Part shown: in pieces, positions 53,668 to 64,000 of the stretch
Layout of the letters: each line of letters starts with the position of its first letter
How positions within the stretch are numbered: the stretch's first letter is position 1
DNA from: Cercis canadensis
Lineage: Eukaryota > Streptophyta > Magnoliopsida > Fabales > Fabaceae
Reading direction: 5' to 3'
NCBI GenBank assembly: GCA_003255065.1
Contig: QAOA01004497.1
Coordinates: forward strand, 454,001 to 518,000
Length of the DNA stretch: 64,000 bases
The notes under the pieces: generated by a model
Database searches by the model: none
Told to the model about the DNA's origin: nothing
Seen by the model: only the letters and a program-made list of their open reading frames with translations
Program-made: the position numbers and the translations under genes

Positions 53668-56099
53668 TTGGTACATATACTTCTTTCTATATCTGAAATG
53701 CGACCTCATTCTAAAACATCGACATGGCATTTTTCTTCTGTTGACAATATCATTCATGATTTATGTTGGCTCCCATTGTAATTTGTCTGTAGAAAACTCA
53801 GTTTGTATTGTAATTTACATGAGTGATTGAGCCAACTTCATTCATATTTCAAATTGTTACATATCATAACATGCTTGTATGATTGTTTTATTTTTTATGC
53901 AATCATGTCAAATAACATTTCGTAGGCATATTACATGTTCTATAATTTTTCAGCTGGGATTTCTGTGATGTTGCACACTCCTTTCATGTTCATGGACCAA
54001 GCTAAGTGAAAGCTTCTACGATGGACTTGGTGAACCAAAACACTCGCACAAAAAAAGGAGAGTAATGCTAGATTCGCAGTCCTTAGTTACAGAATTGTTC
54101 ACAATCTTCATTAGCAAACAAAAAAAAAAAGTTCTGGGCAAAATCTGAGTTTTGCAAGGTCTTAAGTTTTCTTCTCAACCTTAGATTCTATCACGTGTGT
54201 GTCGTTTGTAGAAAGTTGTGCCATTAAGGTTGGTACTCATCCGTCAGCATTATTCAAAAAAGAAGTTAACATCTCTCTCCTCTGTTTGATGTGGTGGGGT
54301 GAGATTTAGCTTTGGTCAATTCGTTTCCCTTTCTTGTTTCTTAAAATAGGAATACAAATGTAAAAAAGCAACTTTTTAACTTGCTTATCCTCGAAGCACA
54401 CCACTCATGATCTCAACATGCATTAGTGCCACTCGCTTTAAGATGTCCACAGCTGGAGACTTGTCCAAGTCCTTGTCAATGGCATCAGCCCTTTATGATG
54501 TCTGTCTGCTGCACTATAATAAGAGATGTCTTGGTCAATTTTTCTTCCCTCATCAAATATAAACGAAGAGATATTTCAAGTATTCAACTCACAATGAAAA
54601 CATAAATATAGGCTTTAACACAAGGCGCAGCCCTTGTTTTTATTTATTTTTTTATTATTATTAAATAAATAGAGTTAATTTTTTTTAATTTTAATTAAGA
54701 CTTCAAATTTTTAAAAAAAAAATGGTAAAGATACCGTCTTTATTTATGTGTGTATATCTTGTAATATTAAATTAAAGAAGTAGGTGGTTTAACACAAAGT
54801 ACATTAATAAGTAGGCCATTTCATACAATTGGTGGTTGTATATTTATGTCTCATATGTGATCCTCTTTAATGTGTTTTGGCCTCTCACAAATCCTCAAAA
54901 CAAAATATAAGCAATAGAGTGATGTACAATATTTATGCACAAAACTCTATTCACAAATTGTCTTGTCTAGCAGAATCTGACATCTTGTGCAATATATTTC
55001 AGATTCTGCCATACAAATTTTTATGGACTATTTGGGCAGAACCATTACGACATTATGTATTTATAATTTCTCAAAGCAATAATGCAATTGAGTAGCCAAG
55101 CATACAGCCTCATCCTTCACCTATTGACAAGAGAAGAGTTGAAGGACAGAGTTGTGAAAAAGACATGATAACAACGTTTACCCATATGAGGGCTGCCATA
55201 AAATTGAGTTAAAATCTTCGCCCAAATCTTAACAGATCTCAACACTTTAGATAAAAAAAAAATGGTAACAAGATAGAGAGCATCACTGAGCATTTGGTCT
55301 CCTGGTCTGGTATGCATTATCAAATGGATATAATTCCCCTTCAAACTCGGGTTTGGTGTCCCATAAACTATCTGAAAAATAAACTAAACAATAAACAAAT
55401 AAAATAGAGATAAATTCTATATGTAGAAGCTATGGTAGGAAGGAGGCATAGCCGCATAGGGATACAGAGAAGACTAATAATCAATTATGAAATCACTATA
55501 TTAATTTAAAAGAAAGTTATTTTTTTTGAGTATGGTTATTTGTAGTTATTGTACTCGCTCCTCTCTCCTCTATTGCTTTTTTTATTTTTTTTCTCTCTAT
55601 TCACGGGTCTTCTCTCCTTTCTGCTTCAACTACCATGCTTTATACGGATTTGCAACTAATTAAAATACTATTGTATTTCACCAAAAGAGTTCAAAGGTAT
55701 TGATCGGAGGGCTTTACATCATAATATGGGACCTTGAAGAGAATTTTTTTCTTCTTGTTAATATTAAAGAAAAATTGAAATTAATTAAAAAAAAAGTGGG
55801 GTCATGAAATTGCACCACGAGACATGGACTGTGTGAATCATGACATAGGTGAATAGTGTGCATTCGATATTGAATATACACACTTGCATACATACATTAT
55901 GTGTATGCCATAAACTGAGTCACATTAACATATTCATATTTATTTTAGAGTATGTTGAATAAAATATAATCTGATATATGTTTTTTTTTCAATATATAGG
56001 TTATAATAAATTGTGAGCAATAGTTTAAGTAGATAAGAAAAAGATTATAATGATCATCATAAACTTTTCTAAAAGTTAGACTTCAATTTATTTAAAATC

Positions 56100-56175
56100 A
56101 TGTTAAAAAAAAAAAAAAACTATATCAAAATTAAGGTANATAAGTTAAAAAAAAACTATATCAAAATTAAGGTAT
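56100..56175. repeat. Short duplication around a single N
   Basis: actatatcaaaattaaggta occurs before and after the N at 56139, the same pattern as at 5113 and 16378. Confidence 0.75.
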
Positions 56176-56565
56176 TAACATAAAAGATTTACTGGTATTT
56201 AAGTAATTAGAAACATTCACCTCCCTTATATACTCCATAATAATTTTCAAGAAAGCTTTGAAATTTAGGATTTTCAAAGTTTTTAGGATATACTTTGGCA
56301 CAAGCACATAATATGAAGAATTGATAATTGTATTTACCATAAAATGCATTTATATTATATGGCATATCTCATAATTAGAGGCTCATATATATATAGTTTT
56401 CACAATAAGTGCACGTCAAGTTTTGAACTGGAGTCAAAATAATATAACAATAATTTTTTAATGAGTTATTAATATAGGTCGGTCTCAAGTGCAGCACGAG
56501 GAAACAAAGAGTGAACTTTCCAAGATCCTGTTATATGTGGAACATTAAAACAGCAAGGCATTCAA

Positions 56566-56587
56566 ATATATATATATATATATATAT
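56566..56587. repeat. (AT)n microsatellite
   Basis: About eleven uninterrupted AT dinucleotides. Confidence 0.85.
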
Positions 56588-56739
56588 GTAAACCCCACGC
56601 CTTGTTGACTATATTTTCATTAATAATTTAAGACCAGTGCTTTGGGACTTGGATTACTTTTTAAGGGAAAACTTCTCTTTCACACATCTTTTCTCTTCAT
56701 TTATTTTTTGGTAACCTCTTTCCCACACTTTGGATAATT

Positions 56740-59209
56740 ATTCACTTAAATAATAATGCTTCTTAATACGACAAATTAAACTCCATTTCTTTAATTTCTA
56801 TTTTCTTATTGAAGAAACAATCTCATTCTCAAAAGTCATTGAGAAGAAAGGTTGAAGCCAAGTTTCATAGACCTAATTGGATGCATATATCATGCATGCA
56901 ATGTTTATCTATAAAGATATAAAGAGGAACTATTGAGTTCCAAAAAAGTTGTAGATTGCAAAGTGTATGACCCCAAGACGTGTATATTTTAATCATCAAG
57001 TTATAGCTAAGTGATTAAAGAACAATCAAACATGCAATGCTATAGCTAGGCGCCTAAGCCCACATGTTTTGCTGGTGTTAGATGATTGAATTAGTAAAAT
57101 ACTTGCTTATTGCTTCATGATTCATGACCTAACAATGGTGATGCGTTTGATAGCTAAGTTATATATTTAATTAGTTGTAATCTTTGCACATGCTTGATTT
57201 ACCTAATCAAAACACCCAATAAGGCATATTTCTAAGTTTTTTATTCATATTAATAGGTAGTAGGCCCTCTATATATGTGTATTATTAATTATATCAGCAT
57301 CTCATAATACTAATATTAATATCAAAATCAAGAAGAAGTGTGTTAATGTCTATAACTGAAGGTGTCATTTTCTTGCTTATCAATTTTCTGGCTTAATTAG
57401 GTTTAATAACATTAAAGTCAAAATGCCAACCTTTTGGTAACAAACAGAAAGAATATAGCTCAACTAATACAATTAAAATAGCATATTACGTCTGTATAAG
57501 TAATTAGAATATTATGGGAAATGACGTGCTAAATTCTTATTCATACAATTTATTGACCGAGGAAATATTGCGATGTGAGATGAGTTGCTGAAAATATAAT
57601 TTATCATTTTCACCCTACACTTGTTTAGTTTAAGTCTTAATCTTGCTACTGTTGTATTTATTATATGGTATTAATAGAGACCTTGATTCTTGAACGCCAA
57701 GCTTATATGTGTTTTTCTAGCTACGGTAATTTAAAATCCATAAGTATACGTACGGTCAATTTACGCTATTAATTTTGACATCTATTAATGAAGATGTTTT
57801 AAAAAAATTTAATAAAATTAGCGCAAATAATGTATGATTAGATGCTCTTTATAATCCTATTATCATGTCGTTTAGTTCAGTAAGTAATACCTAGTATATA
57901 TTTTAATATAATGATATAATAAACTTTGTCTTTACTCCTTAATTCACTCACACACATTTAACGGAACTTCATTGTATCAATATCTACAACTAGCAACGAG
58001 ATACCATTACATAGGGTTATGAATAAGAATTAGAATTAAACTTTAAGCAAGGAAATATCCCAATTACCTCTTAATATGATGTGATTGAGTGTGTGGGTAT
58101 TCAATATCAAAATTTGTAATCACGAATAAAAAAATTAGAAGAAGCATTTACAAGTTTAGAATATAAAATTTTTTTTTCCTTTATTTTGAGCATTTTGTTT
58201 TATCTATTTTCCTCTCTTTCTCTTTGATATCATGGGTCAAGCTCTTGTGGATGTATCAAACTTTTTTAAAAAAGGTTTCCACTTTAGCGCCCGACTGTAC
58301 TTTAAAAGATTAGTCCTAAACAAAACCTAAAAATCCTTTGAAAAGTCACAATAGGGCCACATGTCCTGTTGGCCAACACTCCCCTTAGAGTTTTTTATTT
58401 AAATAAACTACGTCAATTTTTTAGAAGACTATATACATCAATTTAGATACGCTATGTTAGGTTTAGGCTTGTGTTTTGTTTAAGTAATTACATTGACCAA
58501 TTCAATCACCTCGCAAAATCCATGTTATATCCGTAGTTATCAAATCTCATATAAAGAACCGCGTTGCGTAGTTCTATATAAACAACCAAAATTTATTGTA
58601 TACGTCGTTTTGGGTCAATTTGCACATCTCTGCCACGTACATACTATACGTGTAATAACACGTGGACCTCATGCATGCGGTGCTGCAAGCCTCCAAGCAC
58701 CCCAAAAAAATCAAAAGAAAATTTAGCGAGGAATAAAATTAATAACTATATGAAATCTTAATCATTAAACCTGCAAAACGACATGTATTAGTAAAAGCAA
58801 AGCCTTCGATAAAAGAGAGATAAATACACAGAAAACTATAAAAGGTTCCATCAAATGTCAAACCAAAAAGAAAATCACTTCAGTTATCATGGAATTGGTT
58901 TTTTTTTTTTTATTCCAACCAACTTTTCTGTGATAAGCGTTAGAAAAAATCAGAAAATTGATGATAAAAGAGAGTAAATATTTAATTTGGGATATTCTTC
59001 TTCTTATTTTTTTTCTTTCAGTTGTGGAATTATTTTCAATGATTAGATATATCTATTTAATATCTACATAAAAAAAAAGGGTAACACCCAAATATCTATT
59101 TTAGAAAAACGATCCTAACCTAAGTTAAAGTATAATTAAGCAAATGAAAAAAATGAAACATTTATATGTTCAAGTTTTTGTTTGTATTCTAATTATTGGA
59201 TTCGAGTTC
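56740..59209 (+). repeat. Large direct duplication, copy 1
   Basis: Collinear with 61488-64000 over the whole length. Identity is very high with scattered substitutions and small indels. No gene recognised in it. A TATA-like ttctatataaa (near 58572) and cacgtgg (58661) could be promoter elements, but no downstream coding sequence is visible. Confidence 0.92.
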
Positions 59210-60726
59210 TGTATAGATTGAAGTAGAAGCTTCTTCATAAATGACGATCTATACTGATCCTGGTTCATGGTTGTCTTGTACCATTAATTAGGATATACTT
59301 TTCTCTATATATCTTTTGTATTTATTGCAAGATTTATCTTAATTCTCCAGAGAATTCTTCTGTGCAGGTTTACGTAGGTCCTAAGTAAAGAGAGTTTCTT
59401 TATGTATAATATATTAATAATCAAATTAGAGAATTATCATATTATACTTGCATATCAATAATGGGGAAAAAAAAATCCAAACATGACATGGTTGTGAGTT
59501 TAGATGGTGGATGCCTTCTTGAACAAGTTATGAATATTTCGGGACTGATATTTACTTTTGAATGTGTTTCAAGCAATTTCATGCAATGTAATACCATTAA
59601 TGCTGAAACAATTTTGAAAATTTTCAAGTTGGTCTTCTTATAAAGGGTTTAATTTATCTCTGTTTTCTTATTATTTCAAGTTATGCTCAAGTATTTGGTA
59701 TCCAGATTATTTCAAGTTATCTCTGGTTTCATCCTGCTTTTGTTTTTCAAAAAACAATATAATTATGATTTATAAAAAAAAAAAAAAAAAAACTGGTGTT
59801 GAAATAACATATTTTAAGAAGGAATTATAATAATAAAGGAATCTTAATTAAGAAAAAAAACGTATTTTTGCCTTAATAAGAATTAAAAAATGTCCCAAGG
59901 GAAACTGTTCACTTTGGTGCTGACTTAGGTTCATTATAATTATTTCTGTTAATTGAATGACTCAGAAAGCCATTATTTTCATTATTGCTTTTCGGTCACT
60001 ATTTATCGGTTATTGTCAAAGTTTTGGGTGCTAAAAAGACAAAAGAAAGATAGTGTTATGAAGAGGTATCTAGACTTTCCCACAACCTATTAAGAATAAG
60101 AATGATGCTTTTAAGATTCCACTAATGGGAAAAATATGGACAGCGAACATGAGGGAAATATGTGAGTGTACTTATAGAATGATGCTTAATTGCTCATATT
60201 ACTAGTGATAGACTATCACAGCTAATTTTGGGTCAACACCATCCTACTCAGAACCGTAATCATCTTGAAATTGCTTTCTCATTTTGCACTATTGTTTTTA
60301 TTAACTTAGCAAAGCTAATATGACCCCTTCATTAAATGTTTCTGCTTTATGAAACTAACAAGCTCAAACAGCTCTCAATCTCTCTCTTGCTGTTACTGGT
60401 AGATTACATTATTACAGTTGTTCCATTCTATGGGGTAACTGGATTGGACCAACTCCACCAGTGAAATCCCACCAAATCATAACATGAAGTTTGCAATTTG
60501 AAGAGTCACAACTTGTCAAATTGGACTCTTCTGTACAATTCAATGATTCATAGCCACTAATAGTAATCTGGCTTTTAACCACACATAAAATTCCTTTTAA
60601 TATCAGTGGAAAATTCTTTAAGCTCAAAACATGGTGGGCGTTTAAGAAAAACACTGGATATTTTATATATAGCCAAACAAGATTAAAATTTATTCGCTAT
60701 TTTTACTAATTAATACAAAAATGACA
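59210..60726. other. AT-rich spacer between the duplicates
   Basis: No supported gene. Short frames at 59461-59643 (+) and 60412-60654 (-) have no domain and AT-driven composition. Confidence 0.5.
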
Positions 60727-61487
60727 NNNNNNNNNNNNNNNNNNNNNNNNNNNNNNNNNNNNNNNNNNNNNNNNNNNNNNNNNNNNNNNNNNNNNNNNNN
60801 NNNNNNNNNNNNNNNNNNNNNNNNNNNNNNNNNNNNNNNNNNNNNNNNNNNNNNNNNNNNNNNNNNNNNNNNNNNNNNNNNNNNNNNNNNNNNNNNNNNN
60901 NNNNNNNNNNNNNNNNNNNNNNNNNNNNNNNNNNNNNNNNNNNNNNNNNNNNNNNNNNNNNNNNNNNNNNNNNNNNNNNNNNNNNNNNNNNNNNNNNNNN
61001 NNNNNNNNNNNNNNNNNNNNNNNNNNNNNNNNNNNNNNNNNNNNNNNNNNNNNNNNNNNNNNNNNNNNNNNNNNNNNNNNNNNNNNNNNNNNNNNNNNNN
61101 NNNNNNNNNNNNNNNNNNNNNNNNNNNNNNNNNNNNNNNNNNNNNNNNNNNNNNNNNNNNNNNNNNNNNNNNNNNNNNNNNNNNNNNNNNNNNNNNNNNN
61201 NNNNNNNNNNNNNNNNNNNNNNNNNNNNNNNNNNNNNNNNNNNNNNNNNNNNNNNNNNNNNNNNNNNNNNNNNNNNNNNNNNNNNNNNNNNNNNNNNNNN
61301 NNNNNNNNNNNNNNNNNNNNNNNNNNNNNNNNNNNNNNNNNNNNNNNNNNNNNNNNNNNNNNNNNNNNNNNNNNNNNNNNNNNNNNNNNNNNNNNNNNNN
61401 NNNNNNNNNNNNNNNNNNNNNNNNNNNNNNNNNNNNNNNNNNNNNNNNNNNNNNNNNNNNNNNNNNNNNNNNNNNNNNNNNNNNNNN
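60727..61487. other. Assembly gap, 761 N
   Basis: A run of unknown bases; any open frame across it is meaningless. The right edge falls inside the duplication, so the left part of copy 2 is not visible. Confidence 0.99.
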
Positions 61488-64000
61488 ATTCACTTAAATA
61501 ATAATGCTTCTTAATACGACAAATTAAACTCCATTTCTTTAATTTCTATTTTCTTATTGAAGAAACAATCTCATTCTCAAAAGTCATTGAGAAGAAAGGT
61601 TGAAGCCAAGTTTCATAGACCTAATTGGATGCATATATCATGCATGCAATGTTTATCTATAAAGATATAAAGAGGAACTATTGAGTTCCAAAAAAGTTGT
61701 AGATTGCAAAGTGTATGACCCCAAGACGTGTATATTTTAATCATCAAGTTATAGCTAAGTGATTAAAGAACAATCAAACATGCAATGCTATAGCTAGGCG
61801 CCTAAGCCCACATGTTTTGCTGGTGTTAGATGATTGAATTAGTAAAATACTTGCTTATTGCTTCATGATTCATGACCTAACAATGGTGATGCGTTTGATA
61901 GCTAAGTTATATATTTAATTAGTTGTAATCTTTGCACATGCTTGATTTACCTAATCAAAACACCCAATAAGGCATATTTCTAAGTTTTTTATTCATATTA
62001 ATAGGTAGTAGGCCCTCTATATATGTGTATTATTAATTATATCAGCATCTCATAATACTAATATTAATATCAAAATCAAGAAGAAGTGTGTTAATGTCTA
62101 TAACTGAAGGTGTCATTTTCTTGCTTATCAATTTTCTGGCTTAATTAGGTTTAATAACATTAAAGTCAAAATGCCAACCTTTTGGTAACAAACAGAAAGA
62201 ATATAGCTCAACTAATACAATTAAAATAGCATATTACGTCTGTATAAGTAATTAGAATATTATGGGAAATGACGTGCTAAATTCTTATTCATACAATTTA
62301 TTGACCGAGGAAATATTGCGATGTGAGATGAGTTGCTGAAAATATAATTTATCATTTTCACCCTACACTTGTTTAGTTTAAGTCTTAATCTTGCTACTGT
62401 TGTATTTATTATATGGTATTAATAGAGACCTTGATTCTTGAACGCCAAGCTTATATGTGTTTTTCTAGCTACGGTAATTTAAAATCCATAAGTATACGGT
62501 CAATTTACGCTATTAATTTTGACATCTATTAATGAAGATGTTTTAAAAAAATTTAATAAAATTAGCGCAAGTAATGTATGATTAGATGCTCTGCCGTACA
62601 TTATAATCCTATTATCATGTCGTTTAGTTCAGTAAGTAATACCTAGTATATATTTTAATATAATGATATAATAAACTTTGTCTTTACTCCTTAATTCACT
62701 CACACACATTTAACGGAACTTCATTGTATCAATATCTACAACTAGCAACGAGATACCATTACATAGGGTTATGAATAAGAATTAGAATTAAACTTTAAGC
62801 AAGGAAATATCCCAATTACCTCTTAATATGATATGATTGAGTGTGTGGGTATTCAATATCAAAATTTGTAATCACGAATAAAAAAATTAGAAGAAGCATT
62901 TACAAATTTAGAATATAAAATCATTTTTTTCCTTTATTTTAAGCATTTTGTTTTATCTATTTTCCTCTCTTTCTCTTTGGTATCATGGGTCGAGCTCTTG
63001 TGGATGTATCAAATTTTTTTGAGAGAGATTCCTGCTTTAGTGCTCAACCATACTTCGAAAGATTAATCCTGAACAAAGTCTAAAAATACTCTAGAAAGTA
63101 AAAAAAACAAAAACAAAAAAAAAAAAAAGCCACAATAGGGCCACACGTCTTGTTGGCCAGCACTCCCCTCAGAGTTTTCTATTTAAATAAACTACGTCAA
63201 TTTTTTAGAAGACTATATACATCAATTTAGATACGCTATGTTAGGTTTAGGCTTGTGTTTTGTTTAAGTAATTACATTGACCAACTCAATCACCTCGCAA
63301 AATCCATGTTATATCTGTAGTTATCAAATCTCATAGAAAGAACCGCGTTGCGCAGTTCTATATAAATAACCAAAATTTATTGTATACGTCGTTTTGGGTC
63401 AATTTGCATATCTCTGCCACGTGTTACTATACATACTAAAGTGTAATAACACGTGGACCTCATGCATACGGTGCTGCAAGCCTCCAAGCACCCTAAAAAA
63501 ATCAAAAGAAAATTTAGTGAGGAATAAAATTAATAACTATATGAAATCTTAATCATTAAACCTGCAAAACGACATATATTAGTAAAAGCAAAGCCTTCGA
63601 TAAAAGAGAGATAAATACACGGAAAACTATAAAAGGTTCCATCAAATGTCAAACTAAAAAGAAAATTACTTCAGTTATCATGGAATTGGTTTTCTTTTTA
63701 TTCCAACCAACTTTTCTATGATAAGCGTTAGAAAAAATCAGAAAATTGATGATAAAAGAGAGTAAATATTTAATTTGGGATATTCTTCTTTTTATTTTTT
63801 TTCCTTCCGTTGTGGAATTATTTTCAATGATTAGATATATCTATTTAATATCTATATTAAAAAAAAAGGGTAACACCAAAATATATATTTTAGAAAAATT
63901 ATCCTAACCTAAGTTAAAGTATAATTAAGCAAATAAAAAAAAAATGAAACATTTATATGTTCAAGGTTTTGTTTGTATTCTAATTATTGGATACGAGTTC
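61488..64000 (+). repeat. Large direct duplication, copy 2 (runs off the window)
   Basis: Matches 56740-59209. Differences include loss of cgta near 62498, an insert gccgtacat near 62592, an A-rich insert near 63098-63129 and a rearranged tract near 63418-63450. Continues beyond the window end. Confidence 0.92.

Larger units (their letters stand above)
53668..56739. other. KUP 3' UTR and AT-rich intergenic DNA
   Basis: The first few hundred bases are the KUP 3' UTR. The rest has no supported gene; open frames are short. A duplicated phrase surrounds the N at 56139 (aaaactatatcaaaattaaggta on both sides). An (AT)n microsatellite lies at about 56566-56587. Confidence 0.6.

Noticed and set aside
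54962-55001. Small inverted repeat cagaatctga ... tcagattctg as a microRNA precursor
   Set aside because: Arms of only about 10 bp and no extended stem.
60412-60654. 80-aa minus-strand frame with several Cys
   Set aside because: No recognisable domain, no intron-exon context, AT-rich; more likely chance.
60690-61497. Long open frames on both strands across 60690-61497
   Set aside because: They consist of N bases of the assembly gap and carry no information.

Overview
This window is nuclear DNA from a plant, most likely a dicot and probably woody. The evidence is AT-rich DNA with GT-AG introns, plant-only gene families (XTH, SPARK-type receptor kinase, KUP/HAK/KT transporter, RSZ splicing factor), Ty1/copia elements and degenerate copies of the plant telomere heptamer CCCTAAA. 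I cannot name the species from sequence alone. Exon models were built by hand from splice sites and reading phase. For the six multi-exon genes the summed exon lengths divide exactly by three and the proteins have normal family lengths.

Layout. 0.5-3.1 kb (-): receptor-like kinase with an extracellular SPARK-type domain. 6.2-7.5 kb (+): group III xyloglucan endotransglucosylase/hydrolase. 9.3-13.6 kb (-): mitochondrial ALDH2-type aldehyde dehydrogenase, with a MITE-like hairpin in intron 1 and a relative of it upstream. 14.5-15.6 kb (+): broken FAR1/FHY3-type pseudogene. 15.6-20.5 kb: AT-rich intergenic. 20.5-24.6 kb (+): spermidine synthase. 25.4-28.1 kb (-): tandem pair of intronless multi-pass membrane proteins of unknown function. 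30.4-32.8 kb (-): RSZ-type SR splicing factor. 33.6-36.6 kb (+): internally deleted copia element with a perfect 5-bp target duplication, just upstream of a DUF295/F-box relic. 38.3-41.7 kb: a non-coding element with about 0.65-0.7 kb terminal inverted repeats enclosing about 1.9 kb of degenerate telomere-like repeats. 42.1-53.7 kb (+): KUP12-like potassium transporter with a decayed 5-kb copia element in intron 5. 53.7-64 kb: gene-poor DNA in which 56.7-59.2 kb recurs at 61.5-64.0 kb beyond a 761-base N gap.

The genes are independent housekeeping or signalling loci (cell-wall remodelling, aldehyde detoxification, polyamine synthesis, splicing, K+ transport), not a pathway cluster. The most unusual object is the foldback-like element carrying the telomere-like array. 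A separate practical observation is that most isolated single Ns sit at the junction of a short duplication or in a homopolymer, which looks like contig joining and not biology.
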